A stretch of 34,129 bases of DNA from Chloroflexota bacterium (GTDB lineage: Bacteria > Chloroflexota > Limnocylindria > Limnocylindrales > CSP1-4), in the NCBI GenBank assembly GCA_003158295.1, contig PMIP01000060.1, positions 5,342 through 39,470 on the forward strand, written 5' to 3'. Below the pieces are notes generated by a model. That model did no database searches. It saw only the letters and a list, made by a program, of their open reading frames with translations, and was not told where the DNA came from. The position numbers and the translations under genes were made by a program. Positions 14,772-22,126 of the stretch are shown here, one piece after another (positions within the stretch are counted from its first letter, which is position 1; each line of letters starts with the position of its first letter).

Positions 14772-16239
14772 TCTCGCAGATCCTGCCGCCCCGTCCTACC
14801 GCTGGTGGGTTCTGGGCGTGACCAGCGTCGGTGCCCTCATGGCCTCGCTGACGGGCGGCACGCTCATCATCGCTCTGCCCGACATCCTGCGCGACCTCCA
14901 CACCGACATCTTCAGCCTGCTCTGGATCGTCGTCGGCTACACCCTGGTGGCCACGGTCCTGGTTCTCAACGCCGGACGACTGGCCGACATGGCCGGCCGG
15001 GCGCGCTCCTACACCCTCGGTTTCGTCATCTTCACCGGCGCCTCGATTCTGTGCGCCGTGGCGCCCAACGCGGGGATGCTGATCCTCTGGCGGCTGGCAC
15101 AGGGAGTGGGTGGGGCGCTGCTCATGGCCAATGCCACCGCCCTGGTCACGGATGCTTTTCCACGGTCGGAGCTGGGACGCGCGTTGGGCATCAACGCCAT
15201 GGTCATCGGTGCCGGCGCCATCCTCGGCCCCATTCTGGGCGGCTGGCTCACAGGCTTCGGCTGGCGGATGGTCTTCTGGTTCAACGTCCCGATTGGTCTC
15301 GTGGGCGCCGTCGCCGCGGGGTTGATCCTGGTGGAGCAGGCCCATCCCGATCATCGGCTCGAGATCGACTGGCTCGGCTCGCTCTTGTACTTCGTCGGCC
15401 TGATGGGCCTGATGATGGCGCTCGCTTTCGGCGGCGTTTACGGCTGGACGACCTGGTGGGTCGTCGGCGGCTTCATAGCCTTCCTGGTGGCCTTGCCGCT
15501 GTTCCTCCGCGTGGAGTTGCGCCATCACGCCCCGTTGCTGGACCTATCGCTCTTCCGCGACCGGCTGTTCGCGATGGGCAACCTGACCGGCTTCCTGAAC
15601 GCGATCGCCCGCAACAGCGTGCTCTTCCTGCTCGTGTTCTACTTCCAGGGCGCCCGCGGCGAAGACCCGGTGACGGCCGGGATCATGCTTGCTCCGCTCG
15701 CGATCGGCCTGATCGTGCTCTCGCCGATAAGCGGCGCCCTGGCCGACCGCTATGGCTCGCGCGCGCTCGCGACGGCAGGGATGGTTATCACCGGCCTGGG
15801 CCTGCTGGGCCTCACGACCATCGACGTCGTGACTCCCTACTGGCAGCTGGCGTTCTGGCAGCTGGTCGTCGGCGCGGGTTCGGGCATCTTCAACTCGCCG
15901 AACACGAGCGCGGTCATGGGAGTCGTGCCGCCGAGCAAACGTGGCGTCGGGGCGGGGATGCGGATGATGCTGATGCAGTCCGGCTTCATGGTGTCGATCG
16001 CGCTGGCCATCGGCCTGGTCACGAGTTCCATGGACCCCAAGGTCATGGTCGCGATCTTCTCCGGCGAGCAGATCGGAGGGAAAGGAATCAGCCTCGATCC
16101 GTTCATGAATGCCCTGCACCTTGCGTTCCTGGCCGGCGTCGTGGCCAGCGCGCTCGGGGCCGTGGTTTCGCTGATGCGCGGCGAGCATAGGTCCTTTGAG
16201 GAGGCGCTCCCTGCCCTCGAAGGCGAGGCGGCACGATGA
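14755..16239 (+). CDS. MFS multidrug exporter, DHA2 (EmrB/QacA) family
   Basis: 494 aa, with about 14 predicted helices as in the DHA2 family of drug:proton antiporters. Motif A is GRLADMAGRARSYTLG after helix 2, the antiporter motif C lies in GAGAILGPILGGWL, and SGALADRYGSRALATAG marks the second half. It is translated by ATGA overlap with merR and itself overlaps the next exporter in the same way, so the three form one operon. Both ends of the gene lie in copies of the same exact 30-bp repeat. By family it exports amphipathic drugs, dyes or toxic metabolites at the expense of the proton gradient; the substrate is unknown. Confidence 0.93.
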   Translation: MIVGGRLADPAAPSYRWWVLGVTSVGALMASLTGGTLIIALPDILRDLHTDIFSLLWIVVGYTLVATVLVLNAGRLADMAGRARSYTLGFVIFTGASILCAVAPNAGMLILWRLAQGVGGALLMANATALVTDAFPRSELGRALGINAMVIGAGAILGPILGGWLTGFGWRMVFWFNVPIGLVGAVAAGLILVEQAHPDHRLEIDWLGSLLYFVGLMGLMMALAFGGVYGWTTWWVVGGFIAFLVALPLFLRVELRHHAPLLDLSLFRDRLFAMGNLTGFLNAIARNSVLFLLVFYFQGARGEDPVTAGIMLAPLAIGLIVLSPISGALADRYGSRALATAGMVITGLGLLGLTTIDVVTPYWQLAFWQLVVGAGSGIFNSPNTSAVMGVVPPSKRGVGAGMRMMLMQSGFMVSIALAIGLVTSSMDPKVMVAIFSGEQIGGKGISLDPFMNALHLAFLAGVVASALGAVVSLMRGEHRSFEEALPALEGEAAR

Positions 16240-16252
16240 TCGTGGGCGGTCG
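16223..16252 (+). repeat. 30-bp exact direct repeat, copy 2 (MFS/MFS junction)
   Basis: Identical to 14742-14771 and again spans ...EAAR-stop and MIVGGR, now between the two exporters. The copies are 1481 bases apart, so a crossover between them would remove exactly the first exporter gene and leave merR joined in frame order to the second. Confidence 0.9.
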
Positions 16253-17564
16253 AGTCCGATTCCTGGCCGCCGGGCGGGCCCTGCGGCACCGCAACTTCCG
16301 CTTCTTTTTCTTCGGCCAGCTGGTCTCGGTCACCGGGACGTGGATGCAGTCGGTGGCCTTGGGCTGGCTTCTCGTGACTATGGTCGGGGCCAACCAGGCC
16401 ATCGTGCTGCTCGGCTTGCTGGGCGTCGTCCAGTTCCTGCCCGTACTGGCGCTCGGTCTCTTCGGCGGGATCATCGCCGACATCTGGCCCAAGCGATACC
16501 TGGTCATCGGAACGCAGACGGCGGCCGGCATCCTCGCCCTCACCCTGGGCGTACTCGTCTACTCCGGCGAGATAACAATCTGGCAGATCTTCCTGCTGGC
16601 TTTCCTGCTGGGTCTGGTGAACGCCGCGGACATGCCCGCTCGCCAATCCTTCGTCGTGGAGATGGTCGGGCCGGAAGACATCGCGAACGCGATCGCCCTC
16701 AACTCGGCCGTCTTCAACGGCGCCCGGGTCGTTGGACCGGCCGTCGCGGGGATCCTCATCGCTATCGTGGGCACGGCGCCGTGCTTCCTTCTCAACGGCT
16801 TGAGCTACGCGGCAGTGGTCGCCGGGTTGCTGGCGATGCGGGACGGAGAGTTGCGCCCGGCCGATCGATTGGCCGTCCCCAAGAGTGTCGCGGCGATCCG
16901 AGAGAACCTCGGCGAAGGGCTCGGCTATGTCCGGCACACGCCGATCGTGCTGCTTGCGATCAGCGTGATCGGGTTCGTCTCCACGTTCGGAATGAACTTC
17001 AACGTCATCCTGCCGGTTCTCGCGGCCGGAGTCTTGAAGGTGGGGCCAAACGGGCTCGGGTGGCTGTACTCCGCCATGGGGGCGGGGGCGGTGATCGCGG
17101 CTCTGGGCGTGGCAACGTTGGAGCGTCCGCGGGTTCGCGTCCTGATCGGAGGGGGGATGGTGCTGGGGGTCGCCGAGCTGGTGCTGGCCGGCACGACCTC
17201 CTATCCGATCGCGCTGGCGGCAGTGTTCTTTTCCGGGATGGGCGCGATCGCCACCGCGGCCAGCGCCAACTCACTGGTCCAGATCACGGTCCCGGGTCCG
17301 CTCCGGGGACGGGTGATGAGCGTCTACACGACGGTCTTCGCGGGCTCGACGCCGATCGGGAGCGGGTTGACCGGCGGCGTCGGCGGCCTGTGGGGTACGC
17401 CCGCGGCGCTGGTCATGAACGGGGCGGTCGCTTTGGGCGCCGAGGCGGTGGCGGCGATCGCGGTGCTGCGGGGAGCGGTGCCGAGCGTGGGTCAGGGCCG
17501 GCCCAGTGGTGCGACGCCGGTTCCCGCTCCCGCGAGGCCGGGAGGCGCCCCCTCGGTCGATTAG
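16236..17564 (+). CDS. MFS exporter, DHA3 family (MFS_3 / EntS-like)
   Basis: 442 aa, about 12 helices. RALRHRNFRFFFFGQLVSV followed by TGTWMQSVALGWLL is the hallmark of MFS_3/DHA3 transporters (macrolide, siderophore and other exporters). Loop motifs GGIIADIWPKRYLVIGTQ and NAADMPARQSFVVEMV support it. The first six residues (MIVGGR) come from the repeat shared with the previous gene. After the last helix the chain ends in a Pro/Ala/Gly tail of about 35 residues. It is the last gene of the merR operon; the two exporters belong to different MFS families, so they are not a simple tandem duplication. Confidence 0.92.
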   Translation: MIVGGRVRFLAAGRALRHRNFRFFFFGQLVSVTGTWMQSVALGWLLVTMVGANQAIVLLGLLGVVQFLPVLALGLFGGIIADIWPKRYLVIGTQTAAGILALTLGVLVYSGEITIWQIFLLAFLLGLVNAADMPARQSFVVEMVGPEDIANAIALNSAVFNGARVVGPAVAGILIAIVGTAPCFLLNGLSYAAVVAGLLAMRDGELRPADRLAVPKSVAAIRENLGEGLGYVRHTPIVLLAISVIGFVSTFGMNFNVILPVLAAGVLKVGPNGLGWLYSAMGAGAVIAALGVATLERPRVRVLIGGGMVLGVAELVLAGTTSYPIALAAVFFSGMGAIATAASANSLVQITVPGPLRGRVMSVYTTVFAGSTPIGSGLTGGVGGLWGTPAALVMNGAVALGAEAVAAIAVLRGAVPSVGQGRPSGATPVPAPARPGGAPSVD

Positions 17565-17568
17565 CCGG

Positions 17569-18099
17569 TCACGAGCCGGACGGGCCGCCGAGGTCGAAGG
17601 CGTAGGCGATCAGGTCGATCCCAGGTGCCGGCGAGAAGTCGAGATCGGGCAGGCGTTCGAATCCCATTCGTTCGTAGAGGTGGACCGCGGCCGGCATGAA
17701 CGCGCCGGTGTGCAGGACCAGTCGGAGGCGGCCGGCGGCACGGGCACGCTCCAGGCACCACTCCGTCAGGGCGTGTCCGATGCCCCGGCCCTGACGGGCA
17801 GGATCGACGGCCAGCATCCGAACGCCGGCTTCGCCTTCGCGCAGCTCCTCGGAGTACGGGTCGTCAGGGCCGGAGACGTACGTCACGCCACCGAGCAGCT
17901 CGCCGGCCGGGCCGACGGCCACGACCACGCACGACTTCCGTGCCCGCCCTGCCACGTCGCGCAACTGGAGGTCGTAGATCGTCTGGTGAGGCATCTCGGC
18001 CGGGATGGAGTGGTACGCGGCCACGGTCAGCTCGCCCAGGGCCTCGTACTCATCGGGGCGGATGGGGCGGATCAGGAACGAGGTCTCGGACGCGGCCAT
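17569..18099 (-). CDS. GNAT N-acetyltransferase
   Basis: 176 aa. Standard GNAT order: IRPIRPDEYEALGELT at the N-terminus, the substrate-side strand VVVAVGPAGELLGGVTYV, the acetyl-CoA loop VDPARQGRGIGHALTEWC (R-Q-G-R-G-I-G), and the C-terminal HLYERMGFERLPDLDF. The acetyl acceptor cannot be told. The ATG at 18099 is six bases after TACCCT, another leaderless arrangement. The gene is divergent from the deacetylase fusion, with 89 bases between the starts, and converges on the exporter with four bases between the stops. The shared gap may link its control with that of the acetylation gene beside it. Confidence 0.9.
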   Translation of the reverse strand: MAASETSFLIRPIRPDEYEALGELTVAAYHSIPAEMPHQTIYDLQLRDVAGRARKSCVVVAVGPAGELLGGVTYVSGPDDPYSEELREGEAGVRMLAVDPARQGRGIGHALTEWCLERARAAGRLRLVLHTGAFMPAAVHLYERMGFERLPDLDFSPAPGIDLIAYAFDLGGPSGS

Positions 18100-18105
18100 G
18101 ACGGC

Positions 18106-18111
18106 AGGGTA
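18106..18111 (-). promoter_or_regulatory. -10 box of the GNAT gene (leaderless geometry)
   Basis: TACCCT on the minus strand, six bases before the ATG at 18099. No ribosome site is present between them. Confidence 0.45.
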
Positions 18112-18188
18112 ACCGCTGGCCGAGCCTGTTCGCCGATCGTTCGAGCGCCTGCCTGGCGTTCACTGACCCGGCGCGCGATCATTCGACC

Positions 18189-19976
18189 ATGGCAGATCGA
18201 ACGCACAGGGCTCGTCAAACGGACGCCCCGCTCCTGGTCTTCGGGCCTCGCTCTCCGACCTACGACTTCGGGCCCGGCCACCCGCTGAGCCCGCGACGCT
18301 TTGGGCCCGGTATGGACCTATTGCGAGCGGTTGGCGCCGAACCGGGGCTGGCCCCCGAACCGGCGGCGGACGCGGAGCTCGAATGGCTTCATGCGGCCAA
18401 GTACATAGCGGCCGTGCGATGCTTCGCGGCCGATCCGGGCGGCCCATCGCAGGCAGGCATCGGGCCGGGAGACGATCCGGCCTTCGCTGGGATGCACGAC
18501 GCGGCTGCCGCAGTGGCCGGCGGCTCGATCCGGGCCATGGAGGCGATCCTGCGCGGCGATGCGGAGCACGCGTTCCACCCCGGCGGTGGGCTCCACCATG
18601 CGATGAGGGAGCGGGCCAGCGGCTTCTGCGTCTACAACGACGTCGCCCTGGCGATCGCCCGAGCCCGCCGCGACGGCCTGCGCGTCCTGTATGTGGACCT
18701 GGACGTCCATCACGGCGACGGCGTCCAGGCGCTGCATGCCGCCGACCCCGGCGTGATGACCATCTCCGTCCACGAGTCGGGCCGGACCCTCTTCCCGGGG
18801 ACGGGCTTCGTCGATGAGCTGGGGGAGGGGATCGCCGCGGGGACCTGCGTGAACGTGCCGCTCGAGCCGCTCTCAGATCCGGAGGCCTGGCTGGCTGCGG
18901 TGCGGGGCGTGGTCCCGGCGCTGGCCGCCGCGTTCGGTCCGGACGTGATAGTCAGCCAGCACGGCGCCGACGGCCACGTCTGGGATCCGCTGGCGCATCT
19001 CTGCCTGACCACGACGGCGATGGGCGAGGCCGCGCGGCTCGTAGACCGGATCGCGCACCTCTATGCCGGCGGCCGGTGGCTTGCGACCGGAGGCGGCGGG
19101 TACGCGGTGTATCGGGTCGTGCCGCGGGCATGGGCTCTGACCTGGCTCGCGGCCGCGCACCGAGAGGCGCCGCGGCTGCTCCCCGAGGACTGGCGAGCGC
19201 GATGGGCCGGCGACGCCGCGCGCTGGGGCGACTCGCCACTGCCGACCGGCTTCGAGGACGACCCATACCTCCCGGCCGAGCGCGCGGTCAGTCCGGCCGC
19301 CGCCGAACGAAACGAGCGAACGGTATTGCAGGTTCGAACGGTCATGGTGCCGGCCCTGCTGCGCGCTGCCGAGCGCGAGGGTTGGTGGCGCTTCGACGAG
19401 GAGGGACGAGGGTCGTCGACGAGCGCCGCGCCGGCGGCAGAAGCGCCACCGGCCGTGACGGGAGGGGATCCGGCGATCGTCGCGCTCACGCCCCAGCTGC
19501 TGGATCGATTGACGCTCGTCTCGCGAACGATCGCCCCGGTCGACGCGGGCGATGGGCTGGCTCTCTTGCGGGCGGCTGTACGTGGCGGCGGCATCGCCAC
19601 GGGCGCGGTCACCGGGGAGTGGCTCGTTGGGGTGGCGCTCGTGAGGCCGCGTCCGCCCCACGGCGAGGATGAGCTCGTGGCCCTGGGCGTGGCTCCGTCG
19701 TCCCGTCGTCACGGCATCGCCACCGCCTTGTTGCGGGCGATCGTGGAGGAACAGGACCGCCGTGGCCGGGCGCTCGGGGTTCTCCACACCGCCGCGGATC
19801 GCGACCCGTTCGAGCCATTCCCAAGGGAGCTGCGCCGGGACGTGGCCGTGCGCCTCCTTCGTACCGGGGGCTTCGAGATGCGGCCCACGCCGCCTGAGGT
19901 GGCGGCTGCAGATCCCTACTCCCTGTCGGCCTGTCATTACGCTCCGGGCCCTCGGCCGGCCTCGCAGCAGAGGTAG
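18189..19976 (+). CDS. AcuC-like histone-deacetylase-family enzyme fused to a GNAT acetyltransferase
   Basis: 595 aa. Residues about 12-325 are a class I HDAC/AcuC domain with its whole active site: the His pair H136-H137 in PGGGLHHA, the zinc ligands D172 and H174 in YVDLDVHHGDG, the third ligand D261 in SQHGADGH, and the catalytic Tyr Y305 in GGGGY. A linker rich in Ser/Ala (about 405-425) leads to a GNAT domain (about 435-585) with VALGVAPSSRRHGIATALLRAI (R-R-x-G-I-A loop, 506-511). In Bacillus, separate AcuA (GNAT) and AcuC (deacetylase) control acetyl-CoA synthetase by lysine acetylation. Here both activities appear in one chain. The 110 residues from 325 to 435 do not match a domain I know. 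No acs gene is in the window, so the target is open. Confidence 0.92.
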   Translation: MADRTHRARQTDAPLLVFGPRSPTYDFGPGHPLSPRRFGPGMDLLRAVGAEPGLAPEPAADAELEWLHAAKYIAAVRCFAADPGGPSQAGIGPGDDPAFAGMHDAAAAVAGGSIRAMEAILRGDAEHAFHPGGGLHHAMRERASGFCVYNDVALAIARARRDGLRVLYVDLDVHHGDGVQALHAADPGVMTISVHESGRTLFPGTGFVDELGEGIAAGTCVNVPLEPLSDPEAWLAAVRGVVPALAAAFGPDVIVSQHGADGHVWDPLAHLCLTTTAMGEAARLVDRIAHLYAGGRWLATGGGGYAVYRVVPRAWALTWLAAAHREAPRLLPEDWRARWAGDAARWGDSPLPTGFEDDPYLPAERAVSPAAAERNERTVLQVRTVMVPALLRAAEREGWWRFDEEGRGSSTSAAPAAEAPPAVTGGDPAIVALTPQLLDRLTLVSRTIAPVDAGDGLALLRAAVRGGGIATGAVTGEWLVGVALVRPRPPHGEDELVALGVAPSSRRHGIATALLRAIVEEQDRRGRALGVLHTAADRDPFEPFPRELRRDVAVRLLRTGGFEMRPTPPEVAAADPYSLSACHYAPGPRPASQQR

Positions 19977-20099
19977 AGATCCGCCCGGCCATCGATCGTC
20001 CGCGTGCCAAACCAACACTTACTTCGGTGCTGTTCCAAAGGGTCCGATGGACCGGGCCGTTCGGGACCAACGGCAGGGCTACAGAACAGTAAGTACCTC

Positions 20100-20105
20100 T
20101 ACATT
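20100..20105 (+). promoter_or_regulatory. -10 box of the DoxX-like gene
   Basis: TACATT, about 77 bases before the ATG at 20182. Upstream, ACTTACT (20019-20030 region) and the reverse-complementary AGTAAGT (20088-20095 region) form a widely spaced inverted repeat that could be an operator. No ribosome site of full strength precedes the ATG; GTAGGGA is the nearest. Confidence 0.35.
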
Positions 20106-20181
20106 CAATCCATCGAGATGACAGGCCTGAGGCCTCGAGAGTCGGGGATCACAGGCCGGCAATGGAAAGGTGTAGGGACAG

Positions 20182-20694
20182 ATGGAACGCAGGGATCGCG
20201 GGATTTTCGTTCTTCGGGCAGTAGTCGGGCTTGGCTTCCTCTTTGCAGGCCTCGACAAGTTCTTCATGTGGGCGAGCGGTACGCCGTTCACGGCCGCAGG
20301 CTTCCTCAAGTTCGCCACGACCGGCGCGTGGCTGGGCAGCGACCCCAAGGCCGTCGTCAACCCGACGCACCCCTTGTGGGTTTCGCTGGCGGGCAACGCT
20401 TCACTGATGGGCGCCATCGACACGCTCGTGGTCTTCGGCGAGTGCGCGGTCGGCATCGCCCTGATCCTTGGCCTCGCGACTCGTTTCGCCGGCGTTGCCG
20501 GCGCCACGATGATGGGTCTGTTCTTCGTCGCCAACTGGAGCTTCGCGAACGGTCCGTTCAACGAGCAGCTCATGTACGGCCTGATCGCGGGCGTGGTCGC
20601 CTACGTCGGCGCCGGCGCCTACGCTCTTGACTCCGTCATCGAGAAGCTGGCCATCACGCAGAGGGTCCCGGTCGCCAAGTACGTACTCGGGTAG
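20182..20694 (+). CDS. DoxX-family membrane protein
   Basis: 170 aa, four predicted helices. VLRAVVGLGFLFAGLDKFFM is the typical first helix of DoxX proteins, and GECAVGIALILGLATRFAGVAGATMMGLFF the third/fourth pair. Family members include the small subunit of archaeal thiosulfate:quinone oxidoreductase and many proteins of unknown role in redox or oxidative-stress response. No oxidase partner is adjacent, so the gene appears to act alone; a strong terminator follows it 52 bases after the stop. Confidence 0.85.
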   Translation: MERRDRGIFVLRAVVGLGFLFAGLDKFFMWASGTPFTAAGFLKFATTGAWLGSDPKAVVNPTHPLWVSLAGNASLMGAIDTLVVFGECAVGIALILGLATRFAGVAGATMMGLFFVANWSFANGPFNEQLMYGLIAGVVAYVGAGAYALDSVIEKLAITQRVPVAKYVLG

Positions 20695-20746
20695 CCCATA
20701 GCGTCAGAAGCGGGGAGCTTCCGTCCCAATACCTCCCTGCACCCGG

Positions 20747-20780
20747 AAACGGCGGACCCGCGGTCCGCCGTTTCTGTTTG
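20747..20780 (+). terminator. Rho-independent terminator after the DoxX-like gene
   Basis: AAACGGCGGACC (20747-20758) pairs perfectly with GGTCCGCCGTTT (20762-20773) around the loop CGC, followed by CTGTTTG. This is the clearest intrinsic terminator in the window; with its A-start and T-end it may also work on the opposite strand. Confidence 0.88.
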
Positions 20781-20841
20781 TGCTCGCAATGCAAGAACAT
20801 CGCCGACGGGCCTCCATGTCTCCCTCGGTCGGGCCGATGAC

Positions 20842-20847
20842 TATGAT
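20842..20847 (+). promoter_or_regulatory. -10 box of the FIST-kinase operon
   Basis: TATGAT, five of six matches to TATAAT. A GTG lies seven bases downstream at 20855, the leaderless spacing seen elsewhere here. The FIST start codon itself is 78 bases further on. Confidence 0.55.
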
Positions 20848-20854
20848 GTCCCAC

Positions 20855-20929
20855 GTGCCCGGCGCAGGTGGGGCGTCACCATTTGCTGTTGCGACGCCGG
20901 CGCAACAATCCGATTGGACGATCGAATGA
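20855..20929 (+). CDS. Possible leaderless 24-residue leader ORF coupled to the FIST gene
   Basis: GTG 20855 opens 24 codons, starting VPGAGGASPFAV and ending QQSDWTIE, with TGA at 20927-20929. The stop overlaps the ATG of the FIST gene (20926-20928) as ATGA. The box TATGAT lies seven bases before the GTG. The peptide is not known to me. Together with the similar arrangement before the TauE-like gene this suggests a leaderless mini-ORF that feeds ribosomes to a start lacking its own site. Confidence 0.4.
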   Translation: MPGAGGASPFAVATPAQQSDWTIE

Positions 20930-22104
20930 TCGACCCGGCACCGCCACGAGTCCGCGCGGGCACCGGCATGAGTGGCTTGAAGGACGCATTCGAGGCGGGG
21001 AAAGCGGCAGCGACCGAGGCGATGGATCCTCTGGCAGGCGAGTCGCCCGCGCTGGTCATGGTCTTCGCGACCCCCAGGTACGACCTCCCGGCGCTCCTTG
21101 CCGGAGTCCGCTCGGTGACGGGCACGGCGCTCCTTGTCGGTTCGACCGGCTCCGGCGAGATCATCAAAGGGGAATACCTGGGGTTCGGCGGCGGCGTGGG
21201 TGTGCTTGCCATGACGTCCGGGCCCTACCGGTTCGCGGCCGCCTCGGCCGGCGAGATCAGTGGCGACCTCGATAAGGCCGGCCGGACCCTCGCACGAGCC
21301 AGTCGAGCCCAGGCCGGCAGCAGTCCCTATGCCGCGGCGCTGCTGATCACCGACTCGCTTCTCGGCGACCTGCAGCAATTCGTCCAGGGTGTCTACAGGA
21401 TCACCGGCCCCAAGGTGGCAATCGTTGGCGGCGCCGCGGGCGATGAGCAGCAGTTCGTCCAGTCTTCCATATTCCACGACGACGCCGTGCTTCACATGGG
21501 CGCCCTGGTTCTCTGGATCGCCAGCGACCGACCACTGAAAGTCGTCACTCGCCATGGCTGGGATCCGATCGGCGCGCCGTTGCTCGTGACCCGCGCCGAG
21601 GGCACGGAGATCGCCGAGCTCGGCGGACGCTCGGCGGCCGCAGTCTACGAGGACCAGCTGGGCCTGACTTCCACGCTGGCGCCCGAGGCGTTCTGGGCTA
21701 CGTCCATCCTGCATCCCTTCGGACTCCTGCAACCAGATGGCAGGCACGTCATTCGGGTCGCGCGCTCGAAGACCGAGCGCGGAACCCTGATGATTCATGG
21801 CTGCGTTCCATCGGTGGGAAGCGCGGTCCAGGTCATGGGTGGATCGGTCGACAGCCTGCTCGGCGTCACGGACGAGGTTGTTGATGACGCCCTCGACTCC
21901 CAACCCGACGCCGCGGTTCTGCTGACGTTCAGCTGCGCGGCACGGGCGATGATCTTCGGCGAGCGCGCGCCCGAAGAGGCGCGGCATCTCCAGGCCTCGG
22001 CGGGTGCAGTGCCGACGTTCGGGTTCTACTGCTGCGCGGAGTTCGCGCGAACGGCGGGCGTTCTGGGGACCCACAACGCCACTCTGACTGCCGTGGCCCT
22101 GTGA
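20926..22104 (+). CDS. FIST-domain sensory protein (FIST_N + FIST_C)
   Basis: 392 aa from ATG 20926; TTG 20914 would add four residues. The FIST_N domain (about 30-220) contains VGSTGSGEI, YAAALLITDSLLGD and VAIVGGAAGDE. FIST_C (about 225-390) contains VTRAEGTEIAELGGRSAAAVYE and the end signature GFYCCAEFARTAGV then THNATLTAVAL. FIST proteins are cytosolic sensors thought to bind small ligands such as amino acids and are usually encoded beside histidine kinases or cyclic-di-GMP enzymes. A GAF kinase starts 22 bases downstream, so this is likely its input protein. Two adjacent Cys (FYCCAEF) lie in the conserved end segment and could respond to redox state. Confidence 0.9.
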   Translation: MIDPAPPRVRAGTGMSGLKDAFEAGKAAATEAMDPLAGESPALVMVFATPRYDLPALLAGVRSVTGTALLVGSTGSGEIIKGEYLGFGGGVGVLAMTSGPYRFAAASAGEISGDLDKAGRTLARASRAQAGSSPYAAALLITDSLLGDLQQFVQGVYRITGPKVAIVGGAAGDEQQFVQSSIFHDDAVLHMGALVLWIASDRPLKVVTRHGWDPIGAPLLVTRAEGTEIAELGGRSAAAVYEDQLGLTSTLAPEAFWATSILHPFGLLQPDGRHVIRVARSKTERGTLMIHGCVPSVGSAVQVMGGSVDSLLGVTDEVVDDALDSQPDAAVLLTFSCAARAMIFGERAPEEARHLQASAGAVPTFGFYCCAEFARTAGVLGTHNATLTAVAL

Positions 22105-22126
22105 TTCGCGGCGGAGCGCCGGTCGA

